64,000 nt of DNA from VAZQ01 sp963785745 (GCA_963785745.1 CAWAWR010000027.1:62001-126000), one strand, 5' to 3'; numbered from the stretch's first letter, positions 51,880 through 60,089 are shown. Notes: generated by a model not told the origin, from the sequence alone. Translations and numbers: made by a program.

Positions 51880-53112
51880 ATGACTGGCGAAGAGCCGATT
51901 TCGATCGCCATTCAGGCGGTCGTCGATGCTGGCGCGCTCGCAGGCGCGGCGACGCTGGTCTGGCGCGAAACCGAGGTCGTCCAGACCGCGGCCATTGGCT
52001 GGCGGGACATAGAGGCCGGGCTGCCGGTCCAGCGCGACACGCTCTTCCGCATTGCTTCGATGACGAAGCCGATCACCTCCACCGCAGCACTTATGCTGCT
52101 TGAGGAGGGTCGGTTCGCGCTGGACGATCCGATCACTCGCTGGGCGCCGGAGTTTTCAGAGATGCGCGTCTTGCGCTCGCCCGATTGTCCGCTGGATCAG
52201 ACCGACCCGGCCGACCGACCGATCACTTTTGACGACCTGCTGACGCACCGGTCGGGGCTGACCTACGGGGCCCTTCATGCCGGTCCCATCGCGCGGGCCT
52301 ACGCGGAGGCACTGGGAGGCGACATCGACAGCGAAGTGGCGCCCGATGATTGGATCGCGGGGCTTGCCGCCCTGCCGCTGATCGGCCAGCCCGGCGCCGC
52401 ACTTCACTATGGCCACTCGACCGATCTCCTCGGGCTGCTCATCGCGCGCATCGAAGACGCCCCGCTCGGCGACGTGCTCGAACGCCGGATCTTCGGCCCG
52501 CTGGGTATGAAGGACACCGGCTTCACCGTCCCGCGCACAAAGGCCGTCCGGCGCGCCGGGTTATACGGCTTCGACCAAGCGGGCCGTCTGACGGCGCGGG
52601 CCACGTGCCCGGGCGGCTCGACACTGGCCGAACGGCCCGAGGATATGGAGTACGTTTCGGGCGGCCAGGGTCTGTGGTCGACGTTGGATGACTATCTGGC
52701 CTTCGCGCGGATGTTCTTGGGCTCGGGCAGCGTAGACGGCGTGCGGTTGCTGCAGCCGGAGACGCTTACGCTGATGGTTTCCAACTGCTTGACCGAAAGT
52801 CAGCGCGCCAACTCAGAGGTGGCGGGACTGCCGCTGTTCGCCGCGGGTCACGGGTTCGGGATGGGGGTCGCCGTGGTGCTTGAGCCGGACAGGGCGATGC
52901 CGACGCTGTGCGGCGGCGGCGCGGGCGCGGTGGGTTGGCCGGGAGCGTTCGGCGGCTGGTGGCAGGCCGATCCCAACGACAACTCCGTGATGATCTTCCT
53001 GGCGCACAATATGGTCGAGCGCCACCAGTTCGAAAATGGCATCGGTTTTGGAGTCTACGGCGCTATCACGCAGTTCCACGCTCTCGCATGCGCGGCTACT
53101 GCACCGGCGTGA
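51880..53112 (+). CDS. serine hydrolase, beta-lactamase/EstB family
   Basis: 410 residues, no signal peptide, so cytoplasmic and unlikely to be a drug-resistance enzyme. The class C-like fold has the SxxK nucleophile in RIASMTKPITSTAAL, a Y-x-S/N equivalent in LHYGHSTDLLG, and VGWPGAFGGWWQADP near the position of the KTG/WGG motif. Relatives are EstB-type esterases and peptidases. The ATG at 51880 follows AAGGGG; a GTG three bases earlier is equivalent. Probably controlled by the divergent TetR gene. Its 3' end overlaps the convergent VOC gene by 17 bp. Confidence 0.87.
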   Translation: MTGEEPISIAIQAVVDAGALAGAATLVWRETEVVQTAAIGWRDIEAGLPVQRDTLFRIASMTKPITSTAALMLLEEGRFALDDPITRWAPEFSEMRVLRSPDCPLDQTDPADRPITFDDLLTHRSGLTYGALHAGPIARAYAEALGGDIDSEVAPDDWIAGLAALPLIGQPGAALHYGHSTDLLGLLIARIEDAPLGDVLERRIFGPLGMKDTGFTVPRTKAVRRAGLYGFDQAGRLTARATCPGGSTLAERPEDMEYVSGGQGLWSTLDDYLAFARMFLGSGSVDGVRLLQPETLTLMVSNCLTESQRANSEVAGLPLFAAGHGFGMGVAVVLEPDRAMPTLCGGGAGAVGWPGAFGGWWQADPNDNSVMIFLAHNMVERHQFENGIGFGVYGAITQFHALACAATAPA

Positions 53113-53473
53113 TCCAGCCGATGCCGGCGCCGCCGGGCGCGGTCAGGATCGCGATCCGGCCGACACCCTTCACGTCGAAGATCGGACGCATCAGCTTGGC
53201 GCCGGCGGCGACCGCCTGTTTCGCGCGCGCGTCGACGTCATCCACGGCGATGTAGGACATCCATCGTTCCGGAACGTCTTCGAAGTCCGGCCGGTTGGTC
53301 GGGAAGAGGCCGGCGACCGGCGTGTCGCCAAGCCTTGCCACCCAGTAGATGTCGCCGCTTTCCATGGGCAGCGGAATGAACGTCCAGCCGATGGTTTCGC
53401 CGTAGAATTTCTTGGCGCGTTCGACGTCGCCGGTCAGAAGTTCGTTCCAGTGAAAGTGACCGTGCGACGCCAT
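53096..53473 (-). CDS. VOC family (glyoxalase-fold) protein
   Basis: 125 residues with two beta-alpha-beta-beta-beta modules: HFHWNELLTGDVERAKKFYGETIGW and WMSYIAVDDVDARAKQAVAAGAK, ending RIAILTAPGGAGIGW. The HFHWNEL start is typical of the 27-kDa antigen/CFP30B-like VOC branch, whose members bind a small molecule and a divalent metal. Function unknown. It converges with and overlaps the hydrolase gene by 17 bp. Confidence 0.85.
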   Translation of the reverse strand: MASHGHFHWNELLTGDVERAKKFYGETIGWTFIPLPMESGDIYWVARLGDTPVAGLFPTNRPDFEDVPERWMSYIAVDDVDARAKQAVAAGAKLMRPIFDVKGVGRIAILTAPGGAGIGWITPVQ

Positions 53474-53504
53474 GGGTCCGCTCCTCCGATGCCTGCGCCC
53501 AACA

Positions 53505-53582
53505 CTAGTGCCGCCGATTTGAAGTTCCTACAGCAGTTGCTGCAAGATCGATTAGGAACTTCAAAATCGAAGGCGGCACTAG
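53505..53582. repeat. hairpin repeat B with CTAGTG/CACTAG ends
   Basis: A 78-bp element. The outer arms are CTAGTGCCGCC (53505-53515) and GGCGGCACTAG (53572-53582). Inner arms GATTTGAAGTTCCTA (53516-53530) and TAGGAACTTCAAAATC (53554-53569) match except for one extra base. The loop is about 23 nt. It has the same ends and size as elements A and C, but a different stem sequence. Confidence 0.8.
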
Positions 53583-53597
53583 AAAATCATAAGCTTG

Positions 53598-53673
53598 CTA
53601 GTGCCCCTTTGCTTCCGACGTTCGTGTCGGGGGGTGCCGCGATATATCACGAACTTCGGAAGCGGGGCACTAG
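53598..53673. repeat. hairpin repeat C with CTAGTG/CACTAG ends
   Basis: A 76-bp element 15 bp from element B. The outer arms are CTAGTGCCCC (53598-53607) and GGGGCACTAG (53664-53673). Inner arms GCTTCCGACGTTCGTG (53611-53626) and CACGAACTTCGGAAGC differ at one pair. The loop is 22 nt. Confidence 0.8.
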
Positions 53674-53696
53674 TGGGGCGCGGGCGACGGCGGGAC

Positions 53697-54059
53697 CTAC
53701 CTCACGATGGCGGCTTTGAAACCACCCCAAATCATGCGCTTGCCGTCGAACGGCATTTTCTTGGGGTCCTGCATGAAGTCCGCCAGCCGCTTGTCGCTCA
53801 TGACCTTCTTCATCACGCTGTCGCGATGCGCGCGCGACTTGTAGGTGATGTAGGAGAAGATCACGGTCTCGTTCTTCTTGAGCTTCACGCTCCGGGGGAA
53901 CGACGTCCACTTGCCGGGCTTCACGTCGTCGGCGACCGCCTCGCAATAGTCGATCGCGCCGTGGTCCTTCCAGACCTTCGCGGCGACCTTGGCAATCGCC
54001 ATGTACTTCTTCACGTTTTTCTTCGGCACCGGCACTACAAATCCGTCGACATACGACAT
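53697..54059 (-). CDS. DUF1428 domain-containing protein
   Basis: 120 residues covering the whole DUF1428 (YbaA-like) dimeric alpha/beta-barrel fold: MSYVDGFVVPVPKKNVKKYM, WKDHGAIDYCEAVADDVKPG, VIFSYITYKSRAHRDSVMKK and PFDGKRMIWGGFKAAI at the end. The role is unknown. The ATG at 54059 has AAAGGA 8 bp upstream; the frame to 54212 adds no family sequence. It lies in a leftward series with the DUF899, SRPBCC and ArsR genes. Confidence 0.9.
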   Translation of the reverse strand: MSYVDGFVVPVPKKNVKKYMAIAKVAAKVWKDHGAIDYCEAVADDVKPGKWTSFPRSVKLKKNETVIFSYITYKSRAHRDSVMKKVMSDKRLADFMQDPKKMPFDGKRMIWGGFKAAIVR

Positions 54060-54154
54060 GGGAGTGATCCTTTCGATCGCTGGCTTGGAAAAGACGTAAT
54101 ATCGATACCCGTCAGGATGGCAACAGGAAGGCGCGCTACCGTCCTTACGGCTCG

Positions 54155-54901
54155 TTATGAATGACAACAGGACGTTCCGTCGGTCTCGTACTCGTCGTGG
54201 CGCTTCATCCAATTCATCGTACCGGCTTCGTTCCGGCCCTTCGGCGTGAGATCGAGAAAATTATGGGCGCCGATCAGAATGTCGCCGCCGCGCGCATATG
54301 ACGAGTAAGTGTGGAAGATGTCGCCGGCTGCGTCTCTGTAGAAGACGCTAATGCCGGGCAGCTCCTCGTAGCCGTCTTTCGCGTCGATCTTCTCAAAATT
54401 GTAGGTGAGCTCGCCGGAAGCCATGTCTTCCTTGGTGAAGGACACATGGTGGTCGTAGTTGAAGTCGCTTCCGTAGGATGAGATCAGGTCGAACTGCCAG
54501 CCCATGCGCTTCTTGTAGGCTTGCAGGTCCGCGAGCTTGCCGCGCGAGATCGCGACGAACGTCACGTCGTGGTGCTTGATGTGCTGGTTGGCGCCGTCGA
54601 CGTGATCACACAGGAACGAGCAGCCGTCGCAGCCCTGGCCGAGATCCCACCGCCACATGAAGTGATAGACGATAAGCTGGCTGTTGTTGCCGAACAGCTC
54701 GGCCAGCGTCTTCTTTCCGGCCGGGGTGTCGAAGACATACTCCTTCTCGACCTTCACCCACGGCAACGCGCGGCGTTCTTCGTTCACGAGATCGCGTAGG
54801 TGCGTCAGCGCTTTCTCGTTCTTGAGATGGGCCTTGCGCGCTTCGAGCCATTCTTCGCGCGATACCACGCGATGGGGGGTGTTGCGATCGGGACTCAACA
54901 T
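54155..54901 (-). CDS. DUF899 domain-containing thioredoxin-like protein
   Basis: 248 residues with a thioredoxin-like DUF899 fold: VVSREEWLEARKAHLKNEKA at the N-terminus, LIVYHFMWRWDLGQGCDGCS with the CDGCSFLCDH Cys cluster near 90-98, and VFYRDAAGDIFHTYSSYARG. The C-terminal MNWMKRHDEYETDGTSCCHS adds two Cys. Such proteins occur beside SRPBCC and ArsR genes in many soil bacteria, as here. A redox role is likely from the fold but unproven. Confidence 0.87.
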   Translation of the reverse strand: MLSPDRNTPHRVVSREEWLEARKAHLKNEKALTHLRDLVNEERRALPWVKVEKEYVFDTPAGKKTLAELFGNNSQLIVYHFMWRWDLGQGCDGCSFLCDHVDGANQHIKHHDVTFVAISRGKLADLQAYKKRMGWQFDLISSYGSDFNYDHHVSFTKEDMASGELTYNFEKIDAKDGYEELPGISVFYRDAAGDIFHTYSSYARGGDILIGAHNFLDLTPKGRNEAGTMNWMKRHDEYETDGTSCCHS

Positions 54902-54947
54902 GACATCCTCCGGCGTTTTCCGTTCAGGGTTCTGTTGTTCTCGGTTC

Positions 54948-55412
54948 TTACGCGAGCGCTTTTTCGAGCTTGTTGAGCGAGCCGTTCCAGCCGTATTCGT
55001 GGCGGTCGCGGGCTGGCTCGTCGAAGAACTGCTCGTGGATCAGCGTCAGCAGCGAGCCCTCGCCGTCCGGCTTGACGATAACCGTCACCAGCAACTCGCG
55101 TTCCGGCATGGTCCGCCAAGCCCAGGTGAACTGAAGCCTCTCGTTCGGAACCACCTCGCGATAGGTGCCGCTGACATCGTGCTCCTCGCCGTCTTCGGAA
55201 TGGAACACAACATGGAACCGGCCGCCGACGCGCACGTCGGTCTCCGCCTTCGTCACCGGTCCCTGATCGGGTCCGAACCAGTGCACTAGCTTTTTCGGGT
55301 CGGTCCACGCGGTGTAGACGGCTTGCGGGGGCGCATTGAGACGACGTTTGAGGGTGAGGCTGGGCTTGACGGCGGCACCGGTGGCGGAACTTGGGTTGGC
55401 GGCGGCGGACAT
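54948..55412 (-). CDS. SRPBCC / AHSA1 (Hsp90 activator-like) family protein
   Basis: 154 residues of START/Bet v1-like fold: LTLKRRLNAPPQAVYTAWTD, KLVHWFGPDQGPVTKAE, GTYREVVPNERLQFTWAW, and the C-terminal helix HEQFFDEPARDRHEYGWNGS. The fold makes a hydrophobic pocket, but the ligand is unknown. It is paired with the upstream ArsR gene, a very common arrangement in which both are co-transcribed. Here its first 127 bp are also read in another frame as the ArsR C-terminus. Confidence 0.88.
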   Translation of the reverse strand: MSAAANPSSATGAAVKPSLTLKRRLNAPPQAVYTAWTDPKKLVHWFGPDQGPVTKAETDVRVGGRFHVVFHSEDGEEHDVSGTYREVVPNERLQFTWAWRTMPERELLVTVIVKPDGEGSLLTLIHEQFFDEPARDRHEYGWNGSLNKLEKALA

Positions 55413-55741
55413 GACTGCTCCTCAACATATGTTGCAAGGCGATCGAGTTGTTTGGTCCAGAAGCGCTGGTAGCGCGTGAGCCAATTCATGGCGTCTTCCA
55501 TTGGCGACGCCTTGAGCCGACAACTCACGGTGCGCCCGCTCTTGTTCCGTATGACGAGACCGGCGTCGGACAGCACGTCGAGGTGCTTCATCACGGCCGG
55601 CAGCGATATCGGGAACGGCTCTGCCAATTCGCTGACCGACAGGCCGTCCGTCTCCCCCAGGCGGGCCAGAAGCGCCCGTCGGGTCGGGTCGGAAAGCGCT
55701 GCAAAGGTGCGGTCCAGCGCGGCTTGTTGATACTTAACCAT
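55286..55741 (-). CDS. ArsR/SmtB family transcriptional regulator
   Basis: 151 residues. The winged helix lies at about 10-90: LDRTFAALSDPTRRALLARL, GLSVSELAEPFPISLPAVMK and HLDVLSDAGLVIRNKSGRTV. No metal-binding CxC pair is present, so it belongs to the non-metal group paired with AHSA1 proteins. The normal domain ends near YVEEQS. The last 45 residues (PPPPTQVPPPVPPSSPASP onward) are read from the start of the SRPBCC gene in another frame. The ATG at 55741 was chosen; the longer frame to 55813 lacks family sequence. Confidence 0.85.
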   Translation of the reverse strand: MVKYQQAALDRTFAALSDPTRRALLARLGETDGLSVSELAEPFPISLPAVMKHLDVLSDAGLVIRNKSGRTVSCRLKASPMEDAMNWLTRYQRFWTKQLDRLATYVEEQSCPPPPTQVPPPVPPSSPASPSNVVSMRPRKPSTPRGPTRKS

Positions 55742-55859
55742 GTAGTTAAGTGTAGGGATGGAAGCGCATGCCGTCAAGGGCCGTCGCGCCGAGGGGCGAT
55801 CCGAGGCGATCACATTCTTTTAACCGCGCCGACCTATCGTCCGGGTGGGACGTTGGGTG

Positions 55860-56087
55860 ATGAACGGCATCGGCAAGAAATTCAATTGGGTTCCGCGCGC
55901 CAGCACGTGGGAATACGCGCAGGCGTGGCGAAATCAGCGCGCGCAAATGGCGGCCAAGTTCCTCGAACAGGGCCAGGTCGCCGTCAACGCCTTTGCCAGC
56001 GCGCAGTACAACAACACGAGCGGACTGGTCGCGAATGCGCAGCAGGCAGCGATCAATCGCCTGAAGGCCGCGCAGAACAAGGCGTGA
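55860..56087 (+). CDS. small conserved-looking protein upstream of the motility-type peptide
   Basis: 75 residues: NGIGKKFNWVPRASTWEYAQ, then an amphipathic Ala/Gln-rich helix (AQMAAKFLEQGQVAVNAFAS, AQQAAINRLKAAQNKA). It resembles the helical secreted or flagellar-associated peptides of rhizobia. The next gene, 38 bp downstream, has the same character, so the two are probably one operon. Not recognised as a named family. The ATG at 55860 was chosen over 55845. Confidence 0.6.
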   Translation: MNGIGKKFNWVPRASTWEYAQAWRNQRAQMAAKFLEQGQVAVNAFASAQYNNTSGLVANAQQAAINRLKAAQNKA

Positions 56088-56125
56088 GCGGCTTGCGACA
56101 TGTGTCGCGTAGAGGGGTTTAGAGA

Positions 56126-56326
56126 GTGGACACGGCTGCACTTGCCTCCGCATTCGTTGGCGCCAAGGCCGCGGAAGTTCAAATGGCTTTCGCCGCGAAG
56201 ATGCTGAAGATGAACGCGGACGCCGCGAAGTCGGTCGTGCAGGTGATCGAGGCCGCGCAGGAAAACCTCAACCGTCTCGCCAACGTCGCCGCCGGTGTCG
56301 GCGGAAACATCGATATTTCAGCTTAA
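56126..56326 (+). CDS. YjfB-like putative motility peptide
   Basis: 66 residues: an all-helical peptide (FVGAKAAEVQMAFAAKMLKM, SVVQVIEAAQENLNRLANVA) ending GVGGNIDISA. The pattern fits the short 'putative motility protein' family. GTG start at 56126. It is followed closely by a palindromic repeat. The role is unproven; no flagellar genes are in the window. Confidence 0.65.
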   Translation: MDTAALASAFVGAKAAEVQMAFAAKMLKMNADAAKSVVQVIEAAQENLNRLANVAAGVGGNIDISA

Positions 56327-56331
56327 ACCGT

Positions 56332-56375
56332 ATGATTCCGAAAACTGGGAACCGGTTTTCGGACCAAGATCACAC
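56332..56375. repeat. dispersed palindrome TTCCGAAAAC...GTTTTCGGA
   Basis: TCCGAAAAC (56337-56345) pairs perfectly with GTTTTCGGA (56355-56363) around a 9-nt TGGGAACCG loop, flanked by ATGAT and GATCA. From memory this palindrome is scattered in great numbers between genes in rhizobial genomes. It lies between the motility-type gene and tlpA, near both convergent 3' ends. Confidence 0.7.
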
Positions 56376-56381
56376 GCGAAG

Positions 56382-57047
56382 CTAATTCGCCCGCCCCAGC
56401 GCCGCGTTGACGAGCTTGATCGCGTCGTCGCTGGCCCATTCCGCCGGCCCCGCCAGCGTCCCGATCTCGCAGCCCGCGCCGTCGACCAGGATGGTCGTGG
56501 GCATGCCCCAGGCTTTGCCGGCCTGCTTGAGGTCCTGGAAAACCTTCGCAGCCGGATCGGCGTAGTAGGCGAGGCGGTCGATGCCGACCTCCTTGAGCCA
56601 GGCGCGTGGCTTGTCTGGATCGCGCGTGTCGATATTGACCGCGACGACCTCGAAGTCGTCGCCGCCGAGCTTCGCCTGCAATTCGTCGAGCGCGGGCATT
56701 TCCTTGCGGCAGGGCACGCACCAGGTCGCCCACAGATTGAACAGCACCATGCGTCCTTGCCAGTCGGACAGACGGCGCTCGGCGCCTTTGCCGTCGCGGA
56801 ACGTCACATCCGGAAGCCGGATCGGCCGGCTGGCCGCGTTCATGGCGGCGACCTCGCCCCTGGCGAAAGGCGCCACCTGCCGGGCCGTCTCGATGGCCGG
56901 CCGGCAGGCCGGATCGACGGGCGCATTGCCTAGCAACAGGTTGATCCCGTATACCCCCGCCAGCCCGACCGCGACACCGGCGATACCGCCGGCCAGGATC
57001 AGCGAAAGCCGCCGTTTGGCGGGGCTTTGGGCCGCGTCGTTGGTCAT
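56382..57047 (-). CDS. tlpA: thiol:disulfide interchange protein TlpA
   Basis: Membrane-anchored periplasmic thioredoxin needed for cytochrome oxidase copper-site assembly in Bradyrhizobium. 221 residues. The N-terminal anchor is LILAGGIAGVAVGLAGVYGI. Active-site Cys110 and Cys113 lie in LWATWCVPCRKEMPALDEL. The cis-Pro is in WGMPTTILVDGAG. Cys48, far from the active site, corresponds to the extra disulfide of TlpA. The ATG at 57047 was chosen; the longer frame is antisense to argH. The divergent argH starts 27 bp away, the arrangement known in Bradyrhizobium. Confidence 0.9.
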   Translation of the reverse strand: MTNDAAQSPAKRRLSLILAGGIAGVAVGLAGVYGINLLLGNAPVDPACRPAIETARQVAPFARGEVAAMNAASRPIRLPDVTFRDGKGAERRLSDWQGRMVLFNLWATWCVPCRKEMPALDELQAKLGGDDFEVVAVNIDTRDPDKPRAWLKEVGIDRLAYYADPAAKVFQDLKQAGKAWGMPTTILVDGAGCEIGTLAGPAEWASDDAIKLVNAALGRAN

Positions 57048-57074
57048 CGTCGGTTGAACCTCGGTGGACGTGTC

Positions 57075-58466
57075 ATGAGCAACAAGATGTGGGGCGGCCG
57101 GTTCGCCGACAGCCCCGACGCGGTCATGATGGAGATCAACGCCTCCATCGATTTCGACCGGCACCTCTACCGGCAGGATATCGCCGCCAGCAAGGCTCAC
57201 GCGGCGATGCTCGGCAAACAAGGCATCATCACGGCCGACGATGCCGCCAAGATCACTCACGGTCTAGACACGATCCTGTCAGAAATCGAGAACGGCACGT
57301 TTACTTTCAATCGCGCGCTCGAAGACATCCATATGAACGTCGAGAGCCGGCTCGCGGAACTGGTCGGTCCGGCGGCCGGTCGGCTGCATACCGCGCGCTC
57401 GCGCAACGACCAGGTGGCGACCGACTTCCGGCTCTGGATCCGGGCCACCATCGACTCGATCGATACCGCGCTCGCCGGCTACCAGAAGGCGCTGGCCGAA
57501 AAGGCGTTGGCGCACGCCGCCACGGTGATGCCGGGCTTCACGCATCTGCAGACCGCGCAGCCCGTCACCTTCGGCCATCACCTGCTCGCCTATGTCGAAA
57601 TGGCGGCGCGCGACCGCAGCCGCTTCAAGGACGCGCGCAAGCGCCTCAACGAATCGCCGCTCGGCGCCGCCGCGCTCGCCGGCACCGCGTTCCCGATCGA
57701 TCGCGACATGACCGCGGAGGCGCTCGGCTTCGACCGGCCGATGGCGAATTCGCTCGACGCCGTCTCCGATCGCGACTTCGTGCTGGAGACGCTGTCGGCG
57801 GCGTCGATCACCGCCGTGCATCTGTCGCGCTTCGCGGAAGAGATCGTGATCTGGGCCTCGCCGCTGGCGGGACTGCTGCTGTTGTCCGACCGCTTCACCA
57901 CCGGCTCCTCGATCATGCCGCAGAAGCGCAATCCGGACGCCGCCGAACTGGTGCGCGCAAAGACCGGGCGCATTATCGGCGCGTCGCAGGCGCTGCTGAT
58001 CGTGATGAAGGGATTGCCGCTCGCCTACCAGAAGGACATGCAGGAGGACAAGGAAGGCGCCATGGACGCGCTCTCCGCCCTGATGTTGTCCCTCGCCGCG
58101 ATGACCGGGATGGTGCGCGACATGCAGCCCGACGCCACGCGCATGCGCGCCGCCGCCGACGGAGGCTATTCGACCGCAACCGATCTCGCCGACTGGCTGG
58201 TAAATGCCTTGAAGATGCCGTTCCGCGACGCGCACCACGTTACCGGCCGGATCGTGGCCAGGGCGGCGTCCGACGGCGTCTCGCTGCACGACCTGCCGCT
58301 GCACGCCATGCAGGCGATCGAGCCGCGCATCACGCAGGAGGTCTATGAGGTCCTGTCGGCGGACAATTCGGTGAAAAGCCGCGTGAGCTACGGGGGGACC
58401 GCCCCGAAAAACGTGCGGCGGGAAGCCAACCGGTGGCTCAAGGCTTTGGCCCGGGAAACCGGGTGA
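57075..58466 (+). CDS. argH: argininosuccinate lyase
   Basis: Final step of arginine synthesis, splitting argininosuccinate to arginine and fumarate. 463 residues of the fumarase/aspartase superfamily: MWGGRFADSPDAVMMEINAS at the start, TARSRNDQVATDFRLWIR, the catalytic His in MPGFTHLQTAQPVTFGHHLL, and the flexible signature loop GSSIMPQKRNPDAAELVRAK with the catalytic Ser. The ATG at 57075 gives the normal length. It is followed by lptM and lysA. Confidence 0.97.
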   Translation: MSNKMWGGRFADSPDAVMMEINASIDFDRHLYRQDIAASKAHAAMLGKQGIITADDAAKITHGLDTILSEIENGTFTFNRALEDIHMNVESRLAELVGPAAGRLHTARSRNDQVATDFRLWIRATIDSIDTALAGYQKALAEKALAHAATVMPGFTHLQTAQPVTFGHHLLAYVEMAARDRSRFKDARKRLNESPLGAAALAGTAFPIDRDMTAEALGFDRPMANSLDAVSDRDFVLETLSAASITAVHLSRFAEEIVIWASPLAGLLLLSDRFTTGSSIMPQKRNPDAAELVRAKTGRIIGASQALLIVMKGLPLAYQKDMQEDKEGAMDALSALMLSLAAMTGMVRDMQPDATRMRAAADGGYSTATDLADWLVNALKMPFRDAHHVTGRIVARAASDGVSLHDLPLHAMQAIEPRITQEVYEVLSADNSVKSRVSYGGTAPKNVRREANRWLKALARETG

Positions 58467-58560
58467 CGGCGGCATTTTTCGCCATGCTCTCGCCGCGGTG
58501 ATCTGCTATGGTGCCGATAATAAAAGGGGTGGTGGCTTGATCGAATTCTCCGTCCACGGG

Positions 58561-58807
58561 ATGGGCCCGTTCCGCGGCCGTCGGCGTCGTTGTCGCCGCC
58601 ATCTGCCTGTCGGCCTCGGCCTGCGGGCGGAAGGGGCCGCTCGATCCGCCGCCCGGCGCCGCGCAGTATGCGCAGCCCGCGCCGGCGGGTACCGCCGGAC
58701 TAGCGCCGGCGGATGGACAAGTCAGCGTCGACCGGGAGGGCAAAGCGATCGCGCCTCCGCCTTCCAAACAGCGCCAGCCCTTCATCCTCGACTGGCTTGT
58801 CGAATAA
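58561..58807 (+). CDS. lptM: LptM-type lipoprotein, apparent one-base insertion at the start codon
   Basis: A small lipoprotein that helps LptD mature in the outer membrane. The frame ending at 58807 reads VVVAAICLSASACGRKGPLD, with the lipobox Cys followed by the diagnostic CGRKGPLDPP, and ends RQPFILDWLVE. No start codon exists in this frame after the TGA just upstream. The ATG at 58561 is followed by GGGCCCG; with one G fewer it would read MARSAAVGVVVAA and be in frame. The gene therefore has an apparent +1 in a GGG run, real or a sequencing error. Its position between argH and lysA is standard. Confidence 0.75.
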
Positions 58808-58823
58808 GCTACCGAGCATTCCG

Positions 58824-60089
58824 ATGCATCATTTCGACTATCGGTCCGGCGTGTTGCACGCCGAGGCGGTCGATATCGCCAAGCTCGCGGAGGCGGTCGG
58901 CACGCCGTTCTATTGCTATTCGACCGCGACGCTGGAGCGGCACTATCGCGTTTTCGCCGGCGCCTTCTCCGACGTGAAGGCGCTCGTCTGCTACGCCATG
59001 AAGGCGAACTCCAACCAGGCGGTGGTGCGCACGCTGGCGAAGCTCGGCGCCGGCGCCGACGTCGTCTCCGGCGGCGAGCTCAAGCGCGCCCGCGCCGCCG
59101 GCATCGCGCCCGACAAGATCATGTTCTCCGGCATCGGCAAGACCGCGCAGGAGCTTGCGCTCGCGGTCGATGAAGGAATTCTCTGCCTCAATGTCGAATC
59201 GGAGCCGGAGCTGGAATTGCTGGCCTCGATCGCGCAGGGCAAAGGGCGCGTCGCCAACATCTCGGTGCGCGTCAATCCCGACATCGATCCGAAGACGCAC
59301 GCCAAGATCGCGACCGGCAAGGCCGAGAACAAGTTCGGGATTCCGATCAGCCGCGCGCGCGAGGTCTACGGCCGCGCGGCGAAGCTGCCAGGCGTGAAGG
59401 TTGCCGGCGTCGACATGCACATCGGCAGCCAGATCACCGACCTGCAGCCGTTCAACGACGCGTTCGCGCTGCTGTCGGAATTCGTCCACACCTTGCGGGC
59501 CGACGGTCACGCGATCTCGCATGTCGATCTCGGCGGCGGTCTCGGCATCCCCTACCGCGACGACAACGATCCGCCGCCGCGTCCGGAGGCCTATGCGGCG
59601 ATGGTCAAGAACGCGACCCGCGCGCTGGACTGCACGCTGATCTTCGAGCCCGGGCGGCTCTTGGTCGGCAATGCCGGGATACTGGTCACGCGCGTCCTCT
59701 ACGTGAAGCGCGGCGAGGCCAAGAACTTCGTCATCGTCGATGCTGGCATGAACGATCTGATCCGCCCGACGCTCTACGAGGCGCATCACGACATCCGCCC
59801 GGTGCGCCGGCCGGCGCAGGACGACTGGCGACTGGTGGCGGACGTGGTGGGACCTGTCTGTGAATCGGGCGATTTCCTGGCCCTCGGCCGCGAGCTGCCG
59901 GAGCCGAAGCCCGGCGATCTCCTGGCCGTGATGACCGCCGGCGCCTATGGCGCGGCCCAGGCCGGCACCTACAACACCCGGGCGCTGGTGCCGGAAGTGC
60001 TTGTGCGGGAAGGCGAATGGGCGCTGGTGCGGCCGCGCCTAGAGGTCGAGGCGCTGATCGCGATGGACCGCTTGCCGCCGTGGCTATGA
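58824..60089 (+). CDS. lysA: diaminopimelate decarboxylase
   Basis: Last step of lysine synthesis. A PLP enzyme of 421 residues, alanine-racemase fold type III. The PLP Lys is in LVCYAMKANSNQAV. The phosphate-binding GGGLGIPY follows HVDLGGGLGI; LIFEPGRLLVGNAGILVT, VGPVCESGDFLALGREL with the active-site Cys, and MTAGAYGAAQAGTYNTR complete the pattern. The ATG at 58824 lies 16 bp after lptM, so lptM-lysA are surely co-transcribed. Confidence 0.97.
   Translation: MHHFDYRSGVLHAEAVDIAKLAEAVGTPFYCYSTATLERHYRVFAGAFSDVKALVCYAMKANSNQAVVRTLAKLGAGADVVSGGELKRARAAGIAPDKIMFSGIGKTAQELALAVDEGILCLNVESEPELELLASIAQGKGRVANISVRVNPDIDPKTHAKIATGKAENKFGIPISRAREVYGRAAKLPGVKVAGVDMHIGSQITDLQPFNDAFALLSEFVHTLRADGHAISHVDLGGGLGIPYRDDNDPPPRPEAYAAMVKNATRALDCTLIFEPGRLLVGNAGILVTRVLYVKRGEAKNFVIVDAGMNDLIRPTLYEAHHDIRPVRRPAQDDWRLVADVVGPVCESGDFLALGRELPEPKPGDLLAVMTAGAYGAAQAGTYNTRALVPEVLVREGEWALVRPRLEVEALIAMDRLPPWL

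Noticed and set aside
51880..53112. Beta-lactamase conferring drug resistance
   Set aside because: There is no signal peptide, and the active-site pattern is that of the EstB-type esterase/peptidase group.
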